Positions 1 to 8,222 of a stretch of 64,000 nt of DNA are shown here, in pieces; the first letter of the stretch is position 1, and every line of letters starts with the position of its first letter. Source of the stretch: Ancrocorticia sp047602305 (lineage in GTDB: Bacteria; Actinomycetota; Actinomycetes; Actinomycetales; Actinomycetaceae). The notes beneath the pieces were generated by a model that had not been told where the DNA came from, did not search any database, and worked only from the letters and a program-made list of their open reading frames with translations. Both the position numbers and the translations under genes were made by a program. Location of the stretch: NCBI GenBank assembly GCA_047602305.1, contig JASGHO010000001.1:1488001-1552000 (forward strand), read 5' to 3'.

Positions 1-308
1 CAGGTTCCACGATCAACCACCCAACCCGTACGCATGGCGCCATCGGACCCGAAGTAGTACCAGGTTCCACGGTCAAGCAACCAGCCGGTGCTCTTGGCAC
101 CGGACTCGTCCATGTAGTACCAACTGCCACCACTTTTCACCCATCCACTTGCCACGTTTGAGGCTGGCTGTATGGAGTTGACGGCACTGCCATGCTGGTC
201 CGCAACCGCTGTTGGAGCAATAACCAACGCAGCACAGACCACAGACGCAGCCACGCCACCACCCACTGAACGAAGTACACCTCGGTGATTCTGCTTGAAG
301 GTTCCCAC
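1..308 (-). CDS. Secreted protein with choline-binding-type cell-wall repeats (3' end outside window)
   Basis: The minus-strand frame opens with GTG at 308, two bases after an AGGGGGAG ribosome-binding site, and runs off the window edge. Residues 1 to about 40 form a signal peptide: a basic start (KQNHRGVLR), a hydrophobic core (VAASVVCAALVIA) and an Ala-x-Ala-like cleavage region (PTAVAD). From about residue 55 there are repeats of the form GWV-x-GGSWYYMDESGAKSTGW followed by RGTWYYFGSDGAMRTGW. This Trp-Tyr-Tyr/Gly-Trp pattern is that of the CW_binding_1 (choline-binding/glucan-binding) repeat family, which anchors proteins to cell-wall polymers. No catalytic domain is visible in the part present, so the enzyme or adhesin type is unknown. 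A longer ORF from 366 lies in a different frame and is not the gene. Confidence 0.75.
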   Translation of the reverse strand, partial: MGTFKQNHRGVLRSVGGGVAASVVCAALVIAPTAVADQHGSAVNSIQPASNVASGWVKSGGSWYYMDESGAKSTGWLLDRGTWYYFGSDGAMRTGWVVDRGT

Positions 309-532
309 GTCTCCCCCTATACATCCGATCGACAATAGCGAACATTAAGCCCGATTGTCCTACCAAATGTATTTAAGCAGAATTAACCATGAAGTTACAA
401 ATAAATGTTCTTCACATTACATTTATTGTTCGGTTGCGATTCGCTTCTCCAGACGCTTTGTGTAAGGGTTCGGCCGCGCGTTGCTGAAGTCATACTCCTC
501 ACGGATATCATCCATGTCGTCCACCTCCCCGC

Positions 533-1168
533 TCACTTCTCCGCCAGCTGCTTTGACAGGAACAGTGCCAGCCGCGTGCGATCGCGCTGATCGAGTTTGC
601 GCAGCAGCGCCGAGACATGATTCTTGACCGTTCCCTCAGCGAGGAACAACGCGTCAGCGATCTCCGTGTTGCTCGCACCGGTCGCGACCAACTCCGCCAC
701 TTGCAACTCGGTCGGAGTCAACCCGGCGAGCGGCCCCGGCTTGGCAACAGGAGCCGTGAACGCACTTCGCGCCACCCGCGGATCGATGATCATTCCGCCC
801 ACAACGGCCTGCCGGATCGCCTCCGCAACGCTATCCACCGAGCTGTCCTTCAGTAGGAATCCCGCAGCGCCTCCTTGCACGGCGGAACGCACCACGTCCT
901 GATCGTCAAAAGTGGTCAGGAGAACCACCGGTAGCTCCGGGTGCTGTACCCGGCACGCGGCGAGCAGTTCCAGCCCATCCATGACAGGCATGCGAACGTC
1001 GGTCAACAACACGTCGGCTTCGATGGACGCAATCAGTGCCAAGGCCTCGCACCCGTCACCTGCTTGTCCGACGACGTCGACGTCGTCCACCGTCTCCAGC
1101 AGCATCGTCAGTCCGCGCCGCAACAGTTGCTGATCGTCAACCACCAAAACCCGAATCGGAGCGTTCAT
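533..1168 (-). CDS. NarL/LuxR-family response regulator
   Basis: The 211-residue protein has a receiver domain (residues 1-120; acidic pair D11/D12, phospho-acceptor D57 in TDVRMP, Lys in FLLKD near 107) and a C-terminal LuxR-type helix-turn-helix (about 148-205; LTPTELQVAELVATG, then NTEIADALFLAEGTVKNHV). It is a phosphorylation-controlled DNA-binding protein. It lies 79 bp downstream of, and on the same strand as, the histidine kinase at 1248-2402, so the two form one two-component operon. A TGAC-N4-GTCA palindrome in the divergent promoter region next to the kinase, repeated before the second CPBP gene, is a candidate binding site; this is inference. The stimulus is not deducible. Confidence 0.93.
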   Translation of the reverse strand: MNAPIRVLVVDDQQLLRRGLTMLLETVDDVDVVGQAGDGCEALALIASIEADVLLTDVRMPVMDGLELLAACRVQHPELPVVLLTTFDDQDVVRSAVQGGAAGFLLKDSSVDSVAEAIRQAVVGGMIIDPRVARSAFTAPVAKPGPLAGLTPTELQVAELVATGASNTEIADALFLAEGTVKNHVSALLRKLDQRDRTRLALFLSKQLAEK

Positions 1169-1247
1169 CGTGACTCCTTTTCCCGCGCCGCCGTCGTCCT
1201 ACTTCGCCCCATCACCAACACTCGACTCACGAACGCACCCCCACTCA

Positions 1248-2402
1248 TCACTTCACCTCCGGCAACTCTGCCACCAAGTCCAGTCCGCCCAGCCTGCCCG
1301 GCCGTACCAGCTGGAGGCTGCCGCCCAGTTCCTCTGCGCGTTCCATCAGCCCGCGCAGGCCGTAACCGGGCTGGATGTCGCCGGTCCCGCTGCCATTGTC
1401 CCCCACCGTCAGCCGCAACGCGCCGGTTTTGCTCCGGGACACCGCGAACGCCACCCCGCTGGCCCCGGCGTGGCGGAGAACGTTGGTGAGGCCTTCCTGG
1501 ATCAGCCGGTATGCGAACAGGGCATGTGAGCTGCTCAAACGTTCTGTTGATGAGATGTCGACGGCGACGTCCAGCCCGGTTCCCCGGAACACCTCGGCTA
1601 TCGCTTCGAACGCGCCCGGTTCACCGAGTTGGTCGAGGCGGGCCGGGTGCAGGGCGCGCACCCACAGCCGCATATCCGCAAGCGCCTGGCGAGCCGTCTC
1701 CGACGCCGTGGCAACCTCCTGCCAGGCCAGCTCCGGCTTCTTCTCGCGCATCCGGTCGGCGTATTCGAGCGATATCGAGATCAAGGTGAGCTGGTGGCCC
1801 AGCCCGTCGTGCAGTTCGGCAGCGGCACGGGCTCGTTCCTCGGCCAGCACGAGATCGCGTGAGGTCTCCATCGCGGCGGTGAGCTGGGCATTCGCGGCAA
1901 CCAACTCGGCGCGCTGGGCTTCGATGGCGCGCAGCAGTGCGGCCACAATCAGGACGAGGGCGAAGAGCAGAGCGTTGGCAACCGACTGCCCAACAACCTG
2001 CGTCAGTCCATCCGCTTCGCCTCCATAATTCTGGTGCAGCAGCGCCGCCATGACGCCGGTGATAAAGAGGGCCATCCCCACTCCAGCCCACAGCCCCCAG
2101 GAGAGCACCAGCACAATGAGCGCTGTGAACACCAGCGGGAACCCGAAGGTATCGATGGTCATGAGCGAACCGACGCTCGACAGTGCGAACACCAGTGCGG
2201 CGGTTCGAGCCTGCCGTCCGGTACTCCAGTAGTACCAAGCTCCGAGGGTAATGACGACCATCATCATTCCGGTCGCGGCTTGAGGAACGAGCTGGCGTCC
2301 AAACGTCATTGCGGCGCCACCCAACGCCGCGGCAATACTGATCCCGAAGAGCACATGGAGGAACCACTGGATTCGCGAGGACACTGGTTTGGATTGAGGC
2401 AT
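1248..2402 (-). CDS. Sensor histidine kinase, HisKA_3 type
   Basis: The 384-residue protein has an N-terminal membrane region of several hydrophobic segments (about residues 12-158), a coiled linker (EAQRAELVAANAQL), a HisKA_3 dimerisation box with phospho-accepting H198 (AAAELHDGLGHQL) and a C-terminal HATPase_c domain (DNGSGTGD and GYGLRGLMERAEELGG). There is almost no extracytoplasmic loop, so it probably senses envelope or membrane stress, as intramembrane kinases of this family do; that is inference. TAGATT lies 6 nt before the ATG at 2402, which suggests a leaderless transcript. It precedes and should phosphorylate the regulator at 533-1168. Confidence 0.92.
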   Translation of the reverse strand: MPQSKPVSSRIQWFLHVLFGISIAAALGGAAMTFGRQLVPQAATGMMMVVITLGAWYYWSTGRQARTAALVFALSSVGSLMTIDTFGFPLVFTALIVLVLSWGLWAGVGMALFITGVMAALLHQNYGGEADGLTQVVGQSVANALLFALVLIVAALLRAIEAQRAELVAANAQLTAAMETSRDLVLAEERARAAAELHDGLGHQLTLISISLEYADRMREKKPELAWQEVATASETARQALADMRLWVRALHPARLDQLGEPGAFEAIAEVFRGTGLDVAVDISSTERLSSSHALFAYRLIQEGLTNVLRHAGASGVAFAVSRSKTGALRLTVGDNGSGTGDIQPGYGLRGLMERAEELGGSLQLVRPGRLGGLDLVAELPEVK

Positions 2403-2438
2403 GTTCCTAATCTAGGTCGTGCGGGCATTTCGCACCCG

Positions 2439-2450
2439 TGACCAGAGTCA
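2439..2450. promoter_or_regulatory. Candidate operator TGAC-N4-GTCA (copy 1)
   Basis: TGACCAGAGTCA is a perfect dyad with a 4-nt centre, in the 128-bp region between the divergent kinase gene (start 2402) and the first CPBP protease gene (start 2531). Its centre is 42.5 bp from the kinase ATG, which is the classical activator position if that transcript is leaderless. Copy 2 before the second CPBP gene keeps the same distance (86.5 bp) to that gene's start. It probably binds the adjacent NarL-type regulator; this is inference. Confidence 0.45.
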
Positions 2451-2530
2451 TGAGAAGCGATGCCCCACGTCCTTTTTCTGGTGACGACGGCGGGTTCTGG
2501 CGTCGTCGTCGGAAAATCTAACGTTGAAGC

Positions 2531-3436
2531 ATGAACACTTCAAGAGTTTCCCAGCCCGGCACAACCATCTACAACGCTCCCGTATCCACTAGCCTCACCA
2601 CCGACTACTCCGCCGGCCCGGTTCAGACACCGGCCGTCGGCCCCGTGGGAACGGTGCTGCGCCTCGTGATCGGATTCTTTGCCCTCCTCGCCTGTTACGG
2701 CCCGCACCTTCTCATCCAAAGTATCCCGGCGATGGTCTCCCAGCCCGACCTCATGGCTGGGAACTGGGGAATGGCACTTGCCAAGGACGGCTTCTCTCTG
2801 GCAACCATTCCGCTGACAGCACTCGTGTTGATCTGGATCTTCAACCGGTTCATCGATCATCGCCCGTTCAGGGTTAACGGGATTCGCTTCGATAGGCGCG
2901 CATTGCCTGCGCTGGCCATCGGCACGGCAATCAGCGTTGTCATCGTGGTCCCGGCCTCCATCCTTCTGGGCAGGCTCGGGCTGGTCGAGCTTGCCCAAGG
3001 CACCATGAACGGGCCGTTCTGGGCTAACGTGGCCATGATGCTGTTGACAGGATTCGTCATGCAGGGAATAACCGAGGAACTCCTCTGGCGCGGCTGGATG
3101 ACCCAGTCAATCGGAGGTAGTTGGAAGCGACAGGCAATCATCGCCGCCATCGGTTTCGGCCTCATCCACATCATCTCCAACGGCGGACATGATTCCCTCT
3201 GGGAAGGCGCTCTCTACCTGACCTCTGCCGGTTCCTTCGGTTTCGCGGCAGCAGCCCTCTACTTCGCCACCGGCTCGATCTGGGGCGCGATTGGCATTCA
3301 CGGCGGACTTCACTTGGCCACCTTTATGGCCAAGCTTCTCGGAGGCGGCGAGGGACCGGCAATGGAAGCCGTGCAGATCGTGCTCTACCTGGTCATCGGC
3401 GGAGCCGTGATGCAGCAGTTCCTCAAGCGCCCGTAG
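2531..3436 (+). CDS. CPBP-family intramembrane glutamic protease (copy 1)
   Basis: This 301-residue membrane protein carries the CPBP (Abi/CAAX-protease-like) signature: E182-E183 and R187 in ITEELLWRGW, H213 in FGLIHI, and H257/H261 in GIHGGLHL. The family includes prenyl-protein endopeptidases and bacteriocin self-immunity proteins. About eight hydrophobic segments follow a polar N-terminus of about 40 residues. TAACGT lies 6 nt before the ATG, so the mRNA is probably leaderless. The gene is divergent from the kinase/regulator pair at 533-2402 and is duplicated, promoter included, at 3724-4632. The substrate is unknown; a role in peptide immunity or envelope-stress response is inferred only from family and context. 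Confidence 0.88.
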   Translation: MNTSRVSQPGTTIYNAPVSTSLTTDYSAGPVQTPAVGPVGTVLRLVIGFFALLACYGPHLLIQSIPAMVSQPDLMAGNWGMALAKDGFSLATIPLTALVLIWIFNRFIDHRPFRVNGIRFDRRALPALAIGTAISVVIVVPASILLGRLGLVELAQGTMNGPFWANVAMMLLTGFVMQGITEELLWRGWMTQSIGGSWKRQAIIAAIGFGLIHIISNGGHDSLWEGALYLTSAGSFGFAAAALYFATGSIWGAIGIHGGLHLATFMAKLLGGGEGPAMEAVQIVLYLVIGGAVMQQFLKRP

Positions 3437-3444
3437 GGGAACCA

Positions 3445-3497
3445 CACGGACACGGACACGGACACGGACACGGACACGGACACGGACACGGACACGG
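3445..3497. repeat. Hexanucleotide tandem repeat (CACGGA)n, about 8.8 units
   Basis: An uninterrupted run of CACGGA units begins 8 bp after the stop codon of the first CPBP gene and ends before the terminator-like hairpin at 3521. It is non-coding on the plus strand. A hexamer repeat this pure is prone to slippage, so it is a good strain-typing or length-variation locus. Confidence 0.9.
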
Positions 3498-3520
3498 CAG
3501 CCTAGTTTACTAGCGCCAAC

Positions 3521-3546
3521 GGAAGGACCCTTCGCGGGGTCCTTCC
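3521..3546 (+). terminator. Hairpin terminator after CPBP copy 1
   Basis: GGAAGGACCC (3521-3530) pairs perfectly with GGGTCCTTCC (3537-3546) across a 6-nt loop. It lies between the first CPBP gene and the promoter of the second. There is no U-tract. Confidence 0.6.
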
Positions 3547-3630
3547 GCATGTGGGCACCTTTTCGACACCCCGAGAAACATCGCCGTTCGGCTCGTGCCA
3601 TTTCCTGATATCGGCGGGCATTCAGCACCC

Positions 3631-3644
3631 ATGACCAGAGTCAT
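3631..3644. promoter_or_regulatory. Candidate operator ATGAC-N4-GTCAT (copy 2)
   Basis: ATGACCAGAGTCAT is a perfect 14-bp dyad and the second copy of the element at 2439-2450. It lies 86.5 bp (centre) upstream of the second CPBP start, the same spacing as copy 1 to its gene. The surrounding 110 bp are also duplicated. Confidence 0.45.
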
Positions 3645-3723
3645 GAGGGGCCGTGCCACCCGTCCTATTTCCAGTGACGACGGCGGGTTCTGGCGTCGCC
3701 ACCCGAAAATCTAACGTTGAAGC

Positions 3724-4632
3724 ATGAACACTTCAACAGTTTCCCAGCCCGATATGACCGCCTCCAACTTCCTCTCCGCCGAGTGCTCGGCCGGCCCCAC
3801 CCAGACTCCAGCCATCAGCAACTTGGGAGTGCTCCTGCGCTTCGTGATTGCGTTCATCGGTGGACTCGCCGTTTACGGTCCCGCACTCCTTATCCCGAAG
3901 ATTCCGGCGATGGACGTCAACGCTGACGCCCTTGCTGGTAACTGGGGCTTAGTGATGATCAAACAGAGCGCTACTCTGTTCACCATTCCCTTGGTGGCCC
4001 TTCTTCTTATCTGTGTCTACACCAGGTTCATCGATCGCCGCCCATTCAAAGTCACCGGGATTCGTGTGGATCGACGGACGATACCGACACTACTCATCGG
4101 TACCGCTATCAGCCTCGTTGTTATCGTTCCGGCCTCTGTTCTCTTCGGCAAGCTAGAACTGGTTGAGGTCATCGCCTTCACGTCCCCCGAACCTCTCTGG
4201 GTGGGCATCCTCAACACGCTGCTTCTCGGTTTTGTCATGCAGGGAGCAACCGAAGAATTCATCTGGCGCGGCTGGTTGAGCCAGAGCGTGGGAGGTAGTT
4301 GGAAGCGTCAGGCTCTCATCACCTCCGTCGCGTTTGGCCTCATTCACATCATCTCGAACGGCGGGCATGATTCCATCTGGGAGGGAGCGCTCTACTTGAC
4401 GGCCGCCGGAGCCTTCGGTTTCACTGCTGCGGCGCTCTACTTCGCCACCGGGTCGATCTGGGCCGCTGTTGGCATTCACGGCGGGCTGCACCTGGCGAAC
4501 TATATTGCCACATTCTTCGGCGGCGGCGAGGGACCTGCCATGGAGGCCCTGCAGATCGTGCTCTACGTGGCCATTGGTTGGGCCGTGATGCACCAGTTCC
4601 TCAAGCGTCCGGAAAACCAGAGCATCGGCTGA
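3724..4632 (+). CDS. CPBP-family intramembrane glutamic protease (copy 2)
   Basis: This 302-residue paralogue of the protein at 2531-3436 shares the N-terminus (MNTS-VSQP), the catalytic motif (ATEEFIWRGW), the FGLIHI histidine and the GIHGGLHL motif. The two diverge most between residues 10 and 100 and in the loop before the catalytic helix. The upstream 110 bp, including the palindrome and the TAACGT -10 box 6 nt from ATG, match copy 1 closely, so the duplication carried its promoter. The same regulator should control both. The divergent luminal and loop parts suggest different substrates or partners; this is inference. It converges on the large membrane-protein gene at 4649. Confidence 0.88.
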   Translation: MNTSTVSQPDMTASNFLSAECSAGPTQTPAISNLGVLLRFVIAFIGGLAVYGPALLIPKIPAMDVNADALAGNWGLVMIKQSATLFTIPLVALLLICVYTRFIDRRPFKVTGIRVDRRTIPTLLIGTAISLVVIVPASVLFGKLELVEVIAFTSPEPLWVGILNTLLLGFVMQGATEEFIWRGWLSQSVGGSWKRQALITSVAFGLIHIISNGGHDSIWEGALYLTAAGAFGFTAAALYFATGSIWAAVGIHGGLHLANYIATFFGGGEGPAMEALQIVLYVAIGWAVMHQFLKRPENQSIG

Positions 4633-4648
4633 CTCCTTAACCGGGCTA

Positions 4649-7600
4649 TCACCCCTTCGGGGAGGATGCTGGGGGCTGGAACCCTTGCGGATATTCGTTC
4701 GGGAACTGCTGATACTCACCGGCCTGCTGATGTTCGCTCGGGAACTGCGGATACCCACCTTGCTGATACCCGTTCGGTGCGAACTGCTCCCGTGGCGGCT
4801 GCTGATATCTGTTCGGAGGTTGCTGATGTCCACTCTGCTGGAACCCTTGCGGATATCCGCTCTGCTGCACTCCCTGCTGATACCCACTCTGCTGATACTC
4901 GCTCGGTGCGTACTGTCCATTCAAGGGCGGCTGATATCCGTTTGGCGCGAACTGCTCCCCCGGAGGTTGCTGATGTCCGCTCACCGATTGCTGATACCCG
5001 CCGCGCTGCTTCTCCTTGTTGATCCGCACCAGCCTCCACACCACGATGGCGATGAGGATGATGCCAAGGAACGCCAGCCACAGGTAGAAGTAGTCCTTGA
5101 GGAAGTACATGATCGCGGCAACCGACGCCGCCACGCCCCACCAGACCACTCGTTGCCACTGCCGCAGCGCCCCGACGATCAGAATGACCACATGCTCGGC
5201 GAGGAAGATTAGTTGATATATCGAACCATCGAACAACGCGCTGGCACCACCTGCGGCTGTGAACACCGCGGCGGCCACAACGTAGTGCAACTCGGTGACG
5301 CCCCCGTTTCGTTTGCGCCACAGCGCAACCGCCACCAGCGTCAATGCGGTGAGGTGGCCGAACACGATCACCGGGACGCCATCCCACGCCAGGTAGACGG
5401 CGGCCTGTGCCGCGAAGGAGAAGATGAAGGCGGCAATCTCGAAGTAGATGGCCAACCGCAGGAAGTAGCCATGTGCCGCAACGGCAACGGCGAGCAGGGC
5501 CAGCAGGCCACACGCGGCCAGCATCGCGGGCTTGGAAGAATACCCGGCAATCGAACCTAACCCACCAAGCGCCCCGGCTGCGAGAACGAACCAGAGCGAG
5601 ACGGCGTGGATCCACGCACGCTCCCGGTCTCTTCTCGTCGTCGCCACGCCGTACCAGATCGCGAAGACGAGGGCGGATGCCAGTCCCGCGCTCGGTCCGA
5701 ACCACTCCATCGTGACTCCGCCCCAGTTCACTGCGACGACGACGGCGCCCGCCGCCGCGACATTGGCTCCCACGGTGATCAGCGGCTGCTTGGCGTGGTA
5801 GGACATGTACCAATAGGTCGCCGTAATCGAGGAGAGGACGAGGAGCTGCCAGCCGAAGGACAGCAGCACAGCCCCGCTCACCGCGACAACGAAGTAGGGA
5901 ATCGTCGAGAAGGCGTAGAGCCGTGACAGGAAGTCGTCGTTCCCGAAGAAATAGCGGGCAGCGGATCCGAGGGCGAGTGCCAAGGCGAGCAGTGTGGTGA
6001 CGAGGCGAGTCTCCTCCTGGGCCAGTCCCACGGCGAGGAACAATCCGACGCCCTGCGCTGCCGCGAATGCCAGGATTGCGCGTTCTGACTCGCGGCGCAT
6101 CGAATGAAGAACCCCTGCAAGAACTATCAGAACATAGAGACTGACGACGATGCCCAGGCCGTGCCAGGTGTGGTCATCGGAGATGTTCCACGCGAGCGAG
6201 GTGAGGGCCAGTGCGAGGTAGCCGAATCCGGCCATCTCCCCCACGAGCTGGCGCTTGACGTAGGAGTAAATAAGGGCACCGGCGGCGGCGAGAGCGGCAA
6301 ATAGTGCCAAGCGGAGCGACACCAACATCATGTTGTAGTAGAACACTTCGACGTAGGAGTCGATGGCCGTCACCGTTGCCGCGACCAGGTACGTCCAATA
6401 GGCGACGACGGCGAAGTCCCTCGCCAACGTGAAACGGCCGGTACGAGCGGACCAGTGAATTACCGCGAGCGCCGCGCATGACGCGACCAGGAAGAGCCAG
6501 GGGTAGAGCTGGGACATCCAGTCGATGTGAGTGAGCCATGCGCCGACCGCAAACGGCAAGGCAACGGAGGCCGCGAGCGCGGCGTAGGCCCACACCACAT
6601 CTTGGAATCGCAGAACGCAGGCTCCCGCAATAAGGATCACCAACAAGAGGTTGAGACTGGCACCGAAGAACAATCGATTCGCCAGATCCCATGCGTTGGA
6701 GGTTCCCAGCAATCCGATGAGCGACACCAGCAGCCAGATCCGTTCGATGTTCACGCTCAAGGAGGCCTCGAGTCGAACTCTGATCAACGAGTAGAGCGCG
6801 TTGACGCAGATCAGGGCAACCATCCACCAGGCAATGAACAGGTAGTCTCTCTCAGCCAGCCAGAAGCCGAGCAATGATAGTGAGAAGAGGGCAAGCACTC
6901 TGGTGATGGCCTCGTTGAGATAGCTGCGCTGCTGGACCCAGTACACGAAGTATTGCAGCGCTGCCACGCCAAATATCAGCGCATACTCTCCCAGCGACAC
7001 ACGCGACACAGCGCTCAGGCTGGCCACCAGTGCCAGCGGCGTGACGAAGCGGGCCGTCTGGTCGAGAGGCTTGGCAAATACTTCAGGCAATGCTCTCGGC
7101 CAGAACGTGGTGACGAGATGGGCCAGCAAGCCCACCACCATCACCGAGACAAAACTCCAGACCAACGCTAGTTGGAGCACATTGGCGCTCGAGGTGCCGA
7201 GCGAGAGAACGAACGCCAGCGTGAGATATGCGATGACCGCCTTCTGTAGCACGATGGTCGCAATCGCATAGGCCACCAGCCCCACCAGTGAAGTGATGAA
7301 CCAGGCTGTCGTTGGCTCTACTTCAGCGAGGAGACTCAGGGAGAGACCGGCGAAGGGAAGGATGGCCAATCCGGTACCGACGAAGGAGATCGCGGCGGGC
7401 CGAAGCACAACGCTTCGCCAGTGCAGGCCGAGCCCACCCAGATAGAACAAGCCCGTGACACCCCACAACAGGGTCAATCGAACCGGCGCCGGGGCACTGC
7501 TGGCGATGAATGCTGCCGCCGCGGCAACCAGGAGGAAACTCGCCACGTACAGCATCACGTTGAGGTTTCGGCGGGCGACCCGCTCCTGCCTCTCCTCCGC

Positions 7601-8194
7601 CGACTCGACTCTCACGGGTGGTGTGACCGGCGTGCCAGCACCCCTCTTTCCAGGCAACGACCATGGCAGAGCACGTGGCGAGTGCGCAGCAAGCGCCGGT
7701 TGTTGGACGGATGCCGGTTGAACGAAAGGCGGTTGCGAGACGGGAGGCTGCCCCGCCGTCGTCAAAGAAACACCGGGACCCGGTTGACCAGGTGACGACT
7801 GTTGGACCGGAGGCTGCCCCGCCGTCGTCAAAAAATCAGGCGCGACGTTCGGGGCTGGGCCCGACGCGGCATCAGCCGGTTGCCCCAGCGGCACCTCAGG
7901 CGAAACGCCGGGCGTCGCAACCGTTGGAACACCAGGCACCCCGCCAACCTGTACCGGACCAGATTGTCGCGCTCGCCAGATGGCGTCGACGTTCATGTAC
8001 TTGTGCAGATCCTCCTGGCGGATCGCACCGCCGGAGATCTCCGATTCAAGTTTGAAGGAGAGATCCTTCCAGCCGTCGAGGAATCCGTGATCGTAGGCGG
8101 CCGATATCTGGGGCGACGCGTCCGGGCTGGCAGGCTTCTTACGCAACCACAGAACGAAGAAAAGCACCGCAACCAGGAACCAGAAAAACGCCAT
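4649..8194 (-). CDS. Very large polytopic membrane protein with Gln/Pro/Tyr-rich C-terminal tail
   Basis: The 1181-residue protein starts with one hydrophobic segment (AFFWFLVAVLFFVLWL), followed by about 190 disordered residues rich in Pro, Gln and Val that repeat LTTAGQPPV. Then come about 850 residues of nearly continuous hydrophobic segments (well over 20 predicted helices) starting at LNVMLYVASFLLVAAAAAF. It ends in about 115 residues of degenerate repeats (GYQQ, QQSGYPQGF, EQFAPNGYQ) after a basic KEKQRGGYQ. The layout resembles DUF2339/DUF2157-like predicted membrane proteins, but I cannot assign a family. A strong RBS (GGAGGTG) precedes ATG 8194. The gene lies 28 bp behind the CPBP gene at 8223-9365 on the same strand, probably one operon. 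The function is unknown. Confidence 0.75.
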   Translation of the reverse strand: MAFFWFLVAVLFFVLWLRKKPASPDASPQISAAYDHGFLDGWKDLSFKLESEISGGAIRQEDLHKYMNVDAIWRARQSGPVQVGGVPGVPTVATPGVSPEVPLGQPADAASGPAPNVAPDFLTTAGQPPVQQSSPGQPGPGVSLTTAGQPPVSQPPFVQPASVQQPALAAHSPRALPWSLPGKRGAGTPVTPPVRVESAEERQERVARRNLNVMLYVASFLLVAAAAAFIASSAPAPVRLTLLWGVTGLFYLGGLGLHWRSVVLRPAAISFVGTGLAILPFAGLSLSLLAEVEPTTAWFITSLVGLVAYAIATIVLQKAVIAYLTLAFVLSLGTSSANVLQLALVWSFVSVMVVGLLAHLVTTFWPRALPEVFAKPLDQTARFVTPLALVASLSAVSRVSLGEYALIFGVAALQYFVYWVQQRSYLNEAITRVLALFSLSLLGFWLAERDYLFIAWWMVALICVNALYSLIRVRLEASLSVNIERIWLLVSLIGLLGTSNAWDLANRLFFGASLNLLLVILIAGACVLRFQDVVWAYAALAASVALPFAVGAWLTHIDWMSQLYPWLFLVASCAALAVIHWSARTGRFTLARDFAVVAYWTYLVAATVTAIDSYVEVFYYNMMLVSLRLALFAALAAAGALIYSYVKRQLVGEMAGFGYLALALTSLAWNISDDHTWHGLGIVVSLYVLIVLAGVLHSMRRESERAILAFAAAQGVGLFLAVGLAQEETRLVTTLLALALALGSAARYFFGNDDFLSRLYAFSTIPYFVVAVSGAVLLSFGWQLLVLSSITATYWYMSYHAKQPLITVGANVAAAGAVVVAVNWGGVTMEWFGPSAGLASALVFAIWYGVATTRRDRERAWIHAVSLWFVLAAGALGGLGSIAGYSSKPAMLAACGLLALLAVAVAAHGYFLRLAIYFEIAAFIFSFAAQAAVYLAWDGVPVIVFGHLTALTLVAVALWRKRNGGVTELHYVVAAAVFTAAGGASALFDGSIYQLIFLAEHVVILIVGALRQWQRVVWWGVAASVAAIMYFLKDYFYLWLAFLGIILIAIVVWRLVRINKEKQRGGYQQSVSGHQQPPGEQFAPNGYQPPLNGQYAPSEYQQSGYQQGVQQSGYPQGFQQSGHQQPPNRYQQPPREQFAPNGYQQGGYPQFPSEHQQAGEYQQFPNEYPQGFQPPASSPKG

Positions 8195-8222
8195 GGCACA
8201 CCTCCAATGTTGGATTCCCAGC

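Noticed and set aside
3107..3628. Minus-strand ORF with a long Arg-Val repeat
   Set aside because: It is a read-through of the hexanucleotide tract and the CPBP gene antisense strand.
4666..5022. Plus-strand ORF of about 118 codons in the membrane-protein tail region
   Set aside because: It is the mirror of the low-complexity repeats of the minus-strand gene, and it has no RBS.
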